A stretch of DNA of 46,465 nt from CAZOOA01 sp964581355 (lineage in GTDB: Bacteria > Bacillota > Dethiobacteria > DTU022 > UBA8154): assembly GCA_964581355.1 (NCBI GenBank), contig CAZOOA010000016.1, positions 1 through 46,465 on the forward strand, given 5' to 3'. A program made the position numbers and the translations under genes. Of this stretch, positions 1 through 7,810 are shown piece after piece; the stretch's first letter is position 1; the number at the start of each line of letters is the position of its first letter. Below the pieces are notes generated by a model. The model saw nothing but the letters and a program-made list of their open reading frames with translations, was not told the DNA's origin and searched no databases.

Positions 1-97
1 CACAGAGTTACCCAGTCGCCCGGACGACAGCGCCAATACACGGTTTTTCATACTACTTAAGGAGGGAAGTTGCCTTTTCCAGAAGGCAGCGCCATAG

Positions 98-889
98 ATG
101 ATGCAATGCGTATTAACCATCGCCGGCTCCGATTCGGGAGCGGGGGCGGGGATCCAGGCCGATTTGAAAACCATGGCCGCCCTGGGCGTATACGGGTTGA
201 CCGCCATTACCGCTGTCACCGCCCAGAACACCCTGGGAGTGACCCGTTTTCAGGTTTTGGAGCGGGATCTGGTCGAAGCCCAAATCGATACTGTTATGGA
301 AGACTTCAGTGTCAAAGTGGTCAAGACAGGGATGCTGGGCAATGAAGAGATTACCCGCCTGGTGGCGGAAAAAATGAAAGAGCACCGCCTGCGCAGGATG
401 GTGGTGGACCCGGTTATGGTGGCTAAAAGCGGCGATACCCTATTGGAGGAAGGTGCGCAGCGAGCGCTAAAACAAGATTTACTGCCCCTGGCCCGGGTCG
501 TTACGCCCAACCTGCCTGAAGCCGAAGTGCTGGCGGAAATGAAGATTGAAACCGTCTCTGAAATGAAGCAGGCGGCAAGGCAGATCCACCGCCAAGGCCC
601 TTCCTTTGTGCTGGTCAAGGGGGGACACCTGGAAGGCAGCCGGGAGTTGACCGATGTACTCTTTGACGGCGAACAATACTGCTACTACCGCGCGCCCCGG
701 GTGGAAACCAAAAACACCCATGGCACCGGCTGCACCTATGCCTCGGCCATCGCCTCTTTCATGGCCCTGGGTTACAACGTGCCGGCGGCGGTCAAGCAGG
801 CCCGGGGTTACCTGCAGGCCATCCTGCACTGCGGACTGAGCCTGGGCAAAGGGCACGGTCCCATGGATCATTTCGGGGGGGTGGATTGA
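98..889 (+). CDS. thiD: Hydroxymethylpyrimidine/phosphomethylpyrimidine kinase ThiD
   Basis: Phosphorylates HMP and HMP-P to HMP-PP, the pyrimidine half of thiamine, in the cytosol. The 263-residue product has the ribokinase-fold signatures of ThiD: an N-terminal TIAGSDSGAGAG substrate loop, VVDPVMVAKSGD near residue 105, VTPNLPEAE near 135, VLVKGGH near 170 and the catalytic NTHGTGCT near 208. The length is normal. The start is forced to one of two adjacent ATGs (98 or 101), because an in-frame TAG lies at 95-97. The best Shine-Dalgarno (AAGGAGG, 59-65) is too far upstream for these ATGs and instead fits a TTG at 70 in another frame. thiM and thiE lie 5 kb downstream, so the salvage set is split by an unrelated operon. 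A hairpin terminator follows about 220 bp after the stop. Confidence 0.95.
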   Translation: MMQCVLTIAGSDSGAGAGIQADLKTMAALGVYGLTAITAVTAQNTLGVTRFQVLERDLVEAQIDTVMEDFSVKVVKTGMLGNEEITRLVAEKMKEHRLRRMVVDPVMVAKSGDTLLEEGAQRALKQDLLPLARVVTPNLPEAEVLAEMKIETVSEMKQAARQIHRQGPSFVLVKGGHLEGSRELTDVLFDGEQYCYYRAPRVETKNTHGTGCTYASAIASFMALGYNVPAAVKQARGYLQAILHCGLSLGKGHGPMDHFGGVD

Positions 890-1107
890 TAGAACGGGGA
901 AAGGCACTACAGCTGGCACTACGGCTGGCGCTGCGGCTATGGGGGATGAACTTTTCGTAATGAAGTTCCGGCACGAAACCCGGAAATGAAGTCCGAGTCC
1001 AAGGACATAAACCTTCTTTCCTTCCATGGAGTTAAGCCACGACGTGGTTGACTTTTGCGCTGGCAAGCTGTCAAGCTGTCAGTGGCTTTCTATGTTTTTT
1101 TCATTAG

Positions 1108-1145
1108 TCCGCTATCAGGCAAAAAATAGCGGATTTTGTTTTTAT
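1108..1145 (+). terminator. Rho-independent terminator
   Basis: TCCGCTAT (1108-1115) pairs with ATAGCGGA (1126-1133) around an A-rich loop, followed by a T-rich run. It probably ends the thiD transcript. Confidence 0.8.
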
Positions 1146-1260
1146 TGGGGGAAAAATTGATAATAAAGCTGCTCATGCTTCCGGAAGAATGCTCAGCGCC
1201 TTGGAGAGGGTGCGCCTGACTTGCGGGGGCTGGATTAATGGATTAAAATAAATAATATGC

Positions 1261-1293
1261 AGTATGTAAAGTATGTAAAGCATAAAGTTTACA
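1261..1293 (+). promoter_or_regulatory. Candidate operator before gbsR: tandem and inverted repeats
   Basis: AGTATGTAA occurs twice head to tail (1261-1269 and 1270-1278). It overlaps an inverted repeat, TGTAAA (1274-1279) and TTTACA (1288-1293), that ends exactly at the ATG at 1294. The position suggests autoregulation by the GbsR-like protein, which is inference. Confidence 0.45.
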
Positions 1294-1314
1294 ATGGATG
1301 AGCAGGTGTTTTCA

Positions 1315-1938
1315 ATGAGTAAAAAACTAAGTGAACAGGAACGGTTGGAGATGGCCCAGGCCGAAGTGGGCCAGGCCCTGGCTCAGACCATGGATCTGTA
1401 CGGGGTCAACCCTTCCACGGGGATGCTCTACTCCATCTTATATTTTAGCGACCGTCCCCTGACCCTGGATGACCTGAAAGATTCCATGGGCATGAGCAAA
1501 ACCAGTATGAGCACCGGGGTCCGGAACATGGAGAAGCGGGGCCTGGTGAACAAGATCTGGAAAAAGGGAAGCCGTAAAGATTATTACGTAGCCGATACCA
1601 ATTTTTTCAACAACTTTAAAAACTATTTTATCCCCATGTTTCAGCGGGAAATCAATGTAAACATGAAGGCCATCCGCCGCACTGAACCGATCTTCCGGGA
1701 ACTGGCTGACAGCGAAGACCCGGAGATCAGGGAAAATGCCCAGAGCGCCCTGGAGCGGATCCAGTCGGCCAGGCAATATTACCGCTGGCTGGGCAAGCTG
1801 GTCAATGCTTTCGAAACAGGGGAAATATTTCAGTATCTTCCAGTGGATGAGCCGGGTGAAGACCAAGAAGGTGGTTTTTCGGGGATAATGGATGAGCCGG
1901 GTGGACCGGACGAGCCAGAAAGATTCCACGAGACTTGA
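1315..1938 (+). CDS. GbsR/MarR-family transcriptional regulator
   Basis: A winged-helix DNA-binding regulator of 207 residues. The sequence matches the GbsR branch of MarR: an N-terminal helix, STGMLYSILYFSDRPLTLDD leading into the helix-turn-helix (MSKTSMSTGVRNMEKRGLV), a wing (KKGSRKDYY), and a helical C-terminal dimer region with RQYYRWLGKLV. In Bacillus subtilis, GbsR is a choline-responsive repressor of betaine-synthesis and choline-uptake genes. The ATG at 1315 is preferred: it has AGGTG at 1304-1308 with 6-nt spacing, while the ATG at 1294 has no ribosome-binding site and abuts an inverted repeat. The C-terminal tail is acidic and rich in Asp, Glu, Pro and Gly. The gene heads a co-directional run with a ferredoxin, an aldehyde oxidoreductase and an alcohol dehydrogenase, and probably controls them. 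Family assignment is firm; the effector is inferred. Confidence 0.85.
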   Translation: MSKKLSEQERLEMAQAEVGQALAQTMDLYGVNPSTGMLYSILYFSDRPLTLDDLKDSMGMSKTSMSTGVRNMEKRGLVNKIWKKGSRKDYYVADTNFFNNFKNYFIPMFQREINVNMKAIRRTEPIFRELADSEDPEIRENAQSALERIQSARQYYRWLGKLVNAFETGEIFQYLPVDEPGEDQEGGFSGIMDEPGGPDEPERFHET

Positions 1939-2014
1939 CAAGTAGATACTAATGCAATCAACGCAGGACCAAAAGAACATGAACATTAAGATGAACAATA
2001 AGGAGGAAAGGGCC

Positions 2015-2443
2015 ATGAGACAAAAAATTGCCACAGAGTTTGATCTCTGCACCGGTTGCACCACCTGCCAGCTGGAATGCAGTTTCCGGGTTGAAGGCGG
2101 CTACAACCCCCGGCTTGCTTTGCTCAAGCTGGACCAGCACCAGGAGGGATTGTATACCCTGCCCGTGGTATGCAACCAGTGCCAGAATGCCTTTTGTATG
2201 AAAGTGTGTCCCGCAGGGGCCATTGAGATTGACGAAGCCATGGGCATCCCCGTGGTCAAAGAGGAGCAGTGCACGGGGTGCGGCATGTGCCGGGACTACT
2301 GTCCCCTGGGTGTGGTCCTGCTGAAAAAGAATGGACGGGCTGCCAAGTGCGACCTCTGCCAGGGCGATCCCCGGTGCATAAAAAGTTGTCCCACAGGGGC
2401 CTTGTACCTGTCCAATGGGGGTGAACAAAATGAACAACAATAA
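2015..2443 (+). CDS. Four-cluster 4Fe-4S ferredoxin, partner of the aldehyde oxidoreductase
   Basis: A small electron-transfer protein of 142 residues with four cysteine groups: CTGCTTCQLEC, CNQCQNAFCMKVC, CTGCGMCRDYC and CDLCQGDPRCIKSC. This is the pattern of HycB/DMSO-reductase-B-like polyferredoxins holding four [4Fe-4S] clusters. The start at 2015 has a strong AAGGAGG (2000-2006); upstream in-frame starts have none. Its 3' end overlaps the start of the aldehyde:ferredoxin oxidoreductase gene by 14 bp, implying translational coupling. Such proteins next to AOR serve as its electron-accepting subunit, carrying electrons between the tungsten enzyme and ferredoxin or another acceptor. Cytosolic, with no signal peptide. 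Confidence 0.9.
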   Translation: MRQKIATEFDLCTGCTTCQLECSFRVEGGYNPRLALLKLDQHQEGLYTLPVVCNQCQNAFCMKVCPAGAIEIDEAMGIPVVKEEQCTGCGMCRDYCPLGVVLLKKNGRAAKCDLCQGDPRCIKSCPTGALYLSNGGEQNEQQ

Positions 2444-4277
2444 CAAAACGGGTAATAGCAACTGGAATAAAGTGCTGTTTGTTGACCTGAGTGCCGGGGA
2501 AACCTTTGTTGAAGAAATTTCTCCCCAGGTGCGCAGAGATTACCTGGGCGGCAAGGGGCTGGCCACCTGGTACCTGGAAAAGCTGACCCGGCCGCTTCAA
2601 TCTCCGGTGGACCCGCTGGGGGAAGACAGCCCCCTGATCTTTGCTGCCGGCCCTTTAACAGGGACAGCAGCCCCGGCCATGCGCGGGTTGGCCCTGGGTG
2701 TATCGCCCCTGACCGGGGGCTACGTGGACTCCTACTACGGCGGACACTTTGCCCAGGAGATCAAGTACTGCGGCTTTGATGCCCTGGTGATTACCGGTAA
2801 GGCCAAAAGCCCGGTCCTGTTAAAAATTGAAGACGCACAGGCGGAGCTGGTTCCTGCTCAAGCATACTGGGGGTTGGACACCTTCCAGGCCAACCACCAG
2901 ATTAAAGAAGATTTTGCTGATCCCACTTGGAAAATTGCCACCATCGGACCGGCAGGCGAAAACCAGGTTCCCTACGCCCTGATCTCCTGTGAGTATAACC
3001 GGCATGCAGGGCGGGGTGGTCTGGGGGCGGTAATGGGCTCCAAGCTGCTCAAAGCTGTGGCCCTGAAAGGGACCCATCCCGTCGGTGTCGCCGATCCAGA
3101 TACATTCACCCGGGCGGTGGAACAGGCCCGGGAGCAGCTGCTCCAGTCACCTGATATCCAGGCTCTGACGGAATGCGGCACTGCTGCCACCCTCTGGTTT
3201 TCCCATGAACAGGGGCTTCTGCCCGTGGAGAATTACCAGAAGGGCACTTTCGACCCGGCCGGCCTGGCTGAAGACGCGCAGCGGGACAAAATCTGGCTCC
3301 GCGATACGGCCTGTGCTTCCTGTCCCATCCGCTGCAGCAAAGTGGGCGTGATCCGGCGCGGCAGGAGAAAATCCACAGTCACCGATATCGTTGAATATGA
3401 GACAGCAGCCCTGATGGGGGCCAACCTCGGTCTGTCAGATATCCAGGAAGTAGCCTACCTGGTCTATCTCTGTGACGCGCTGGGTCTGGACGGTATGTCC
3501 TGCGGCAGTGTCCTGGGGTTTGCCATGGAATGTTTTGAAGCCGGGCTGCTAAAGCCCCAGGATGGCATTTCTCTGGCTTTCGGTCAGAAAGATTACCTGG
3601 ACCAGGTCATTGAGCAGATTGCCTGCCGCCGGGGCGACTTGGGCCAACTGTTGGCCCTGGGTACAGCCCGGGCCGCGGAGAAGCTGGGTGCAGAGGCCGA
3701 AGAAAAGGCAGTGCATGTAAAGAACATGGACATACCTGCTTTTGGGCCTCGAAGCACCCCCGGTATGGCCCTGGCTTACCTGACCGCGGACCGGGGTGCT
3801 TGTCACCAGCGGGGTTTCCCCATCAACTACGAAGTCCTGGGAGAACCATTCCAGGGCCGGGAGTTGGACAGGCTGGCTATAAAAGGTAAAGCTCCGGCCG
3901 TGGTTCATGACCAGAATTACCTGGCCGCCCTGGATACCCTGGTCAAGTGCGATTTCGGCTCATTCGGCATCTCCGAAGACGTTTACCGGGCTCTCTACCA
4001 GGGGGCAGTGGGGGAGGAGTTAAGCCAGGAGCGATTGATGCAGGTGGGCGAGCGCATCTGGAACCTAAGCCGCCGGTTTAACCTGCGGCAGGGGCTGGAC
4101 TATAGCACGGAAAAGCTGCCCAAGCGCTTCCGGGACCCTCTGCCTGACGGTCCGTTTAAAGGGCACGCTTTTTCCCGGGAAGACGAGGAGATCATGCTGC
4201 AGGAATACTACGCGTGCCGCGGATGGGATTCACGGGGGGTACCGACCCCGGAAAAGATAGAAGAACTTGGCATTTAG
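2430..4277 (+). CDS. Aldehyde:ferredoxin oxidoreductase (tungstopterin enzyme)
   Basis: Catalyses aldehyde + water + oxidised ferredoxin to carboxylic acid, or the reverse acid reduction. The 615-residue product has normal AOR length. The N-terminal fold opens with VLFVDLSAGE and DYLGGKGLATWYL, followed by AGPLTGTAAPAMRG and the pterin-binding region GPAGENQVPYALIS. The [4Fe-4S] ligands are the CxxCxxxC set C295, C298 and C302 (DTACASCPIRCSK) plus C507 in LDTLVKCDFG. The start at 2430 has GGGGGTG spaced about 7 nt and overlaps the ferredoxin gene; an in-frame ATG at 2415 is the alternative. It sits between its ferredoxin and an iron alcohol dehydrogenase, which could supply or consume the aldehyde. 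Substrate is not determined by sequence; betaine aldehyde or simple aldehydes are both possible. Confidence 0.93.
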   Translation: MNNNNKTGNSNWNKVLFVDLSAGETFVEEISPQVRRDYLGGKGLATWYLEKLTRPLQSPVDPLGEDSPLIFAAGPLTGTAAPAMRGLALGVSPLTGGYVDSYYGGHFAQEIKYCGFDALVITGKAKSPVLLKIEDAQAELVPAQAYWGLDTFQANHQIKEDFADPTWKIATIGPAGENQVPYALISCEYNRHAGRGGLGAVMGSKLLKAVALKGTHPVGVADPDTFTRAVEQAREQLLQSPDIQALTECGTAATLWFSHEQGLLPVENYQKGTFDPAGLAEDAQRDKIWLRDTACASCPIRCSKVGVIRRGRRKSTVTDIVEYETAALMGANLGLSDIQEVAYLVYLCDALGLDGMSCGSVLGFAMECFEAGLLKPQDGISLAFGQKDYLDQVIEQIACRRGDLGQLLALGTARAAEKLGAEAEEKAVHVKNMDIPAFGPRSTPGMALAYLTADRGACHQRGFPINYEVLGEPFQGRELDRLAIKGKAPAVVHDQNYLAALDTLVKCDFGSFGISEDVYRALYQGAVGEELSQERLMQVGERIWNLSRRFNLRQGLDYSTEKLPKRFRDPLPDGPFKGHAFSREDEEIMLQEYYACRGWDSRGVPTPEKIEELGI

Positions 4278-4292
4278 AAAGGAGAATCTACA

Positions 4293-5468
4293 ATGAGATT
4301 TGAACAGATGAATCGTGTTACAGCTTTTGAAATTCCGACGGTGATGAAGCACGGTCTGGGCGCCATCAAAAGCCTGGGCCAGGAGACGAAAAACCTGGGA
4401 GTGGAAAAACCCCTGATCGTGACTGACCCCGGTGTGGTCCGTGCCGGCCTTCTGCAGCCGGTGGAGCAAAGTTTGAAAGACGCCGGTGTCCCCTACGCCC
4501 TGTATGACCAGGTCGTGGCAAACCCGCCGCTGGAAGTTGTTGCTGCCGGGACAAAAGTCTACCGGGACAACGGCTGTGACGGCCTGATCGCCGTGGGCGG
4601 CGGCAGTGCCATGGATACGGCCAAAGCAGTGGGTGTGGAAGTGGTGCACAACGCGCCTGTTTTGGAATATGAATGCGCCGAAGGGAAAAAAGAACTGCAG
4701 TACCGGGTCCCCCCGCTGGTAACCATTCCCACCACGGCTGGGACAGGCAGCGAGGTAACTCTCTGGGCTGTAATCACCGACCCGGCCCGGGAGTTCAAGT
4801 TTAACGTGGGCGGTCCCCTGATCGCAGCCCACCTGGCGCTGATTGACCCGGAACTGCATGTAACTATGCCCCCGGCTGTGACGGCCGGAACCGGGATGGA
4901 CGCCCTCTGTCACGCCATTGAATGCTATACCTGCCATTACGCCCAGCCCCAGACCGATGCGGCGGCACTGCTGGCCATCGAGTATGCCGCCAAATTCCTG
5001 CGCCGGGCTGTGGGTAACGGGCAGGACCTGGAAGCCCGCTATGGCATGGCCATGTCCGCCATGCTAGCCGGGATTGCCTACGGCAGCGAAAGTGCCGGGG
5101 CTGTCCATGCAATGACCCAGACCCTGGGCGGAATTGTCCCTGTTGCTCACGGGCCGGCGGTTGCTGCCACCCTGCCGGCAGCCATGGAATACAATTGGAT
5201 CGGCGACCCCTACAAGTTCGCCCGTATTGCCCAGGCCATGGGTGTGGACACCTTCGGTATGGATCTCAACGATGCGGCCCGCGCCTCAGTGGAGGCTGTG
5301 GCTCAGCTGGCCAGCGATATAGACTCCCCCACATTAAGCGATCTGGGTGTGGACCCGGAGATGATTCCCCGGCTGGCCAAAGAGGCCTACAACGACCCGC
5401 AGACCGTGGGCAACCCCCGGGATATCGACGAAAAAGGGTACGAAATGATTTACCGCAAGTGTTTTTAA
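4293..5468 (+). CDS. Iron-containing (type III) alcohol dehydrogenase
   Basis: A 391-residue NAD(P)-dependent dehydrogenase interconverting an alcohol and an aldehyde. It shows VGGGSAMDTAKAVG, the nucleotide-binding loop, and IPTTAGTGSEVT. Metal ligands by motif are D203 and H207 (GMDALCHAIE), H272 (GAVHAM) and H286 (VAHGP), matching the D-H-H-H set of FucO-type enzymes. The residue four after H272, normally a conserved active-site His in this family, is Gln (Q276). A clear ribosome-binding site (AAAGGAG) lies before the ATG, 15 bp after the AOR stop, so the gene is the last of the gbsR-ferredoxin-AOR operon. B. subtilis GbsB, which oxidises choline to betaine aldehyde and is controlled by GbsR, belongs to this same broad family. 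That makes choline a candidate substrate, with ethanol and other alcohols as alternatives. Confidence 0.92.
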   Translation: MRFEQMNRVTAFEIPTVMKHGLGAIKSLGQETKNLGVEKPLIVTDPGVVRAGLLQPVEQSLKDAGVPYALYDQVVANPPLEVVAAGTKVYRDNGCDGLIAVGGGSAMDTAKAVGVEVVHNAPVLEYECAEGKKELQYRVPPLVTIPTTAGTGSEVTLWAVITDPAREFKFNVGGPLIAAHLALIDPELHVTMPPAVTAGTGMDALCHAIECYTCHYAQPQTDAAALLAIEYAAKFLRRAVGNGQDLEARYGMAMSAMLAGIAYGSESAGAVHAMTQTLGGIVPVAHGPAVAATLPAAMEYNWIGDPYKFARIAQAMGVDTFGMDLNDAARASVEAVAQLASDIDSPTLSDLGVDPEMIPRLAKEAYNDPQTVGNPRDIDEKGYEMIYRKCF

Positions 5469-5958
5469 TCATCCAGAAAGTGTAAGGAAATAGACTGGCA
5501 TGCACGATGAAGGCCGCTCTGCTTCTAACTATCCTTCAGGAGGTGCGACAAGACCCATTTTGCGCTTTCGAAAATTATAGCCTGCTATCAAAGGACCGTC
5601 ATGCCGCCCGCTAAGCCGGGCGGTATGTGCATAAATAAAGGCGATGAAAGGAAGAATAATCAGTTGACTTCTAACTACATTGAGCCCGGTTAAGCAAAGT
5701 GTCTTCTGGATTAATCCAGGAGATAGGTTTTTTTTTCAGGCATTTCCTGGTAGAATAGATAAGAGCAGCCATGCCCCCCGCCAGGCAAACCTGCCAAGGT
5801 AACGGTTCTCGTGGGCAGGCGAGGCGTTTGACAGCTTGTTAGCCCTGCCGTAGCCCGCCACAAGAACCGTCTCCTTGGCAGGGGACGCAGTAGGGTTGCA
5901 GGAGCTGCCGGCCTGCCAGGAGAACCGTCTCCTTGGCAGGTATTCAGGAGGTGTAAAG
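5469..5958. other. Repeat-rich intergenic region before thiM
   Basis: I see no gene here. The region holds an 11-bp hairpin (5600-5610 with 5617-5627, CATGCCGCCCG/CGGGCGGTATG, no T-run), a stray CTTCAGGAGGTG at 5535-5546 nearly identical to the thiM ribosome-binding region (5943-5954), and a block of palindromic repeats (5790-5940). I did not find a thiamine pyrophosphate riboswitch. Confidence 0.6.
5790..5940. repeat. Three palindromic repeat units with core AGAACCGT
   Basis: Units at 5790-5819 (inverted), 5854-5882 and 5912-5940 each contain AGAACCGT or its complement. The first and third are bounded by CCTGCCA/TGGCAGG-type inverted ends. The last two share an exact 20-bp match (5863-5882 and 5921-5940). 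A 17-of-18 match to the first unit recurs 12 kb away at 17969-17985. They resemble REP/MITE-like dispersed elements. Confidence 0.7.
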
Positions 5959-6819
5959 ATGTTTCGATCAGGAGAATTATTAAAGCGGCTGCGCCAGGAA
6001 AAACCTCTAATTCATCATATCACCAACCAGGTTACCATGGGCGATTGCGCCGACGCCACGCTAAGTATCGGTGCATTGCCGGTAATGGCCCATGCCATCC
6101 GGGAGGTGGGGCAGATGGTTGCCTCTGCCCGGGCGGCCGTGATCAATATTGGCACTCTCTACCCCAGCCAGGTGGACTCGATGCTGGCCATGGGCAAAAA
6201 GGCCCTGCAGCTGGGCCTGCCCGTTGTCCTGGACCCGGTGGGTGTCGGGGCTACATCCTACCGGACCGAAGTAGCCCATGAACTGCTGCGCAGCGTTAAG
6301 CCGGCCGTGATCAAGGGCAACGGCGGGGAAATCGGGACACTGGCCGGCATCGCCGAAGCCAGGGTTAGCGGCGTTCAGTCCATCGATACAGGGGGTGACC
6401 CGCTTCAGGCAGCGAAAAAGTTGCTGGAAAACGTAGAGCACCAGGCTGTAGTAGTTGTGACCGGGGCTGTCGACTTAATTACCGACGGCAGGCGGGTAGC
6501 CCGGGTGCATAACGGGCACGAGCTGTTGCCCCAGGTGGTGGGTAGCGGGTGCATGGCTGCTTCCCTGGTGGCTGCTTTTGCCGGTGTGGAAGAAGACCCG
6601 TTCCATGCTGCTGTAGCGGCTATGGCTGCCATGGGAGTGGCGGGAGAACAGGCAGCCGCCCTGCTGCCCGTGGAAGAGAAAATGTCCTGGGATAAAAGGA
6701 TCAGTCAGACCGGGCGAACCAGGCTGGGCCCCGCCCGCTTTAAGATCCAGCTGCTGGACAGCTTGTATCACCTGGATCCCGATGAACTTGACAGCCAGGC
6801 TGAAATAGAAGTACAATAA
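5959..6819 (+). CDS. thiM: Hydroxyethylthiazole kinase ThiM
   Basis: Phosphorylates the thiazole alcohol to HET-P for thiamine salvage. The 286-residue product has the ThiM pattern: IHHITNQVTMGDCADATLS at the N-terminus, SIGALPVMAHA, VVLDPVGVGAT near residue 95, VIKGNGGEI near 118, VVVTGAVDLITDG near 165 and GSGCMA with the catalytic-loop Cys at 198. The start at 5959 has a strong CAGGAGGTG ribosome site; longer in-frame extensions run into the repeat block and are not credible. thiE follows after 318 bp of repeat-bearing DNA. Thiazole and pyrimidine synthesis genes (thiG, thiC) are not in the window, so this is a salvage set. Confidence 0.95.
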   Translation: MFRSGELLKRLRQEKPLIHHITNQVTMGDCADATLSIGALPVMAHAIREVGQMVASARAAVINIGTLYPSQVDSMLAMGKKALQLGLPVVLDPVGVGATSYRTEVAHELLRSVKPAVIKGNGGEIGTLAGIAEARVSGVQSIDTGGDPLQAAKKLLENVEHQAVVVVTGAVDLITDGRRVARVHNGHELLPQVVGSGCMAASLVAAFAGVEEDPFHAAVAAMAAMGVAGEQAAALLPVEEKMSWDKRISQTGRTRLGPARFKIQLLDSLYHLDPDELDSQAEIEVQ

Positions 6820-7137
6820 AATGACTGGTCGACAAAGACTGGTTGACACGAAAACCAGCCGAACGCAAGCCGAACGTAAGACAAAAACAAAAAGATTCGC
6901 TCCCAAAAGGCCATCCGCAGATCAATCTCTTTAGATGATCAATCTTTCTAGATGATCAGTGTCTCCAGGGAGCAAAAGGATAAGGAAATAAAAGAAGCAA
7001 AAGGGACAGTTCTGGCGCTTCCGGAGCGAAGCGGATGACCGAATGGGAAAGCGACAGAATTGCCCCCTGCTTCCCGATGACAAAACAATCCTTTTAATAA
7101 AAAGAACGGTCTAGGCGACAAGGAAGGATGTATTAAA
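6820..7137. other. Intergenic region thiM-thiE
   Basis: No gene is visible. It has short near-tandem repeats (GACTGGTYGACA twice near 6823-6848, GCCGAACG twice near 6858-6875, TAGATGATCA twice near 6932-6958) and a degenerate copy of the dispersed palindromic repeat at 7003-7074. Confidence 0.55.
7003..7074. repeat. Dispersed palindromic repeat, copy 1 (degenerate)
   Basis: Shares GCGCTTCCGGAGCG, then AGCGG, GACCG, GGAAAGCGACAGAA and CCCCCTGCTTC in the same order as the copies at 15678-15744 and 19574-19647, with several substitutions. Intergenic. Confidence 0.75.
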
Positions 7138-7806
7138 TTGGACCCTTTGGACCGCTTGACAAAAGACTTAAGCATATACCTGGTGACTGACTGTCACCTG
7201 GCCGGGGGACGCCCCCTGGTGGATATTGTGGAGCAGGCCATCCTGGGAGGGGCCACCTGCATCCAGTTGCGGGACAAGGAACTCCCCTCCTTGGAGCTGT
7301 ATCAACTGGCCCTGGAGCTGCGGAAGTTGACCCGGGCAAAGGATATTCCCCTGATTATCAATGACCGCCTGGATATTGCCCTGGCCGCAGATGCCGACGG
7401 TGTGCACCTGGGGCAGGATGACCTGCCTGCAGCAGTGGCCCGTCGCCTGATCCCCCCGGAGATGATCCTGGGGGTTTCTGCTGAGACTGTCCAGGAGGCC
7501 CGGGAAGCAAAGGCTGCCGGTGCTTCTTACCTGGGCGTGGGGGCCGTTTTCTCCACTTCCACCAAGGCAGACGCTGGAGAACCCATCGGGCTGACAGCCC
7601 TGGCAGAAGTATGCCGCCAGGTCGAACTTCCCGTTGTGGGCATTGGCGGAATTGACGCCGGCAATGCCGCCCGGGTGATTGAAGCAGGCGCCCAGGGGGT
7701 TGCGGTTGTCTCCTGTATCATTGCTGCAGAGCAGGTGGCTGCAGCGGCCCGGGAAGTGACCCGCCAGGTTCAGGCGGCCAAAGCGTCACGGCAAGGGAGG
7801 GCGTAA
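7138..7806 (+). CDS. thiE: Thiamine-phosphate synthase ThiE
   Basis: Condenses HMP-PP with HET-P to thiamine monophosphate. A TIM-barrel protein of 222 residues with the family motifs IQLRDKE (residues about 41-47), INDRLDIALAADADGVHLG near 75-93, GVSAET near 110, GVGAVFSTSTKADAG near 128-142 with the phosphate-binding Ser/Thr cluster, GIGGIDAGN near 163, and GVAVVSC near 182. The start is TTG at 7138, with AAGGAAGG about 9 nt upstream; a nearer ATG runs straight into a stop. The stop is 4 bp before rnhA, so these two genes are probably cotranscribed. Confidence 0.95.
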   Translation: MDPLDRLTKDLSIYLVTDCHLAGGRPLVDIVEQAILGGATCIQLRDKELPSLELYQLALELRKLTRAKDIPLIINDRLDIALAADADGVHLGQDDLPAAVARRLIPPEMILGVSAETVQEAREAKAAGASYLGVGAVFSTSTKADAGEPIGLTALAEVCRQVELPVVGIGGIDAGNAARVIEAGAQGVAVVSCIIAAEQVAAAAREVTRQVQAAKASRQGRA

Positions 7807-7810
7807 AACC

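Larger units (their letters stand above)
890..1293. other. Intergenic region thiD-gbsR
   Basis: I see no gene in this stretch. It contains imperfect tandem GGCACTAC/GCTGGC units (905-940), a small inverted repeat TTCCGG/CCGGAA (966-971 with 980-985), a CCACGACGTGG palindrome near 1038, a terminator (1108-1145), and repeats just before the gbsR start. Confidence 0.6.

Noticed and set aside
5600..5627. Rho-independent terminator after the iron alcohol dehydrogenase
   Set aside because: The hairpin is strong, but no T-run follows on either strand, so I list it only as a hairpin.
5640..5958. Possible thiamine pyrophosphate riboswitch upstream of thiM
   Set aside because: I looked for the conserved CTGAGA and ACCTGAT elements and did not find them in order; the region is better explained by palindromic repeats.
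5875..5958. N-terminal extension of ThiM
   Set aside because: It is translated from repeat sequence, matches nothing in the family, and a strong ribosome site marks 5959.
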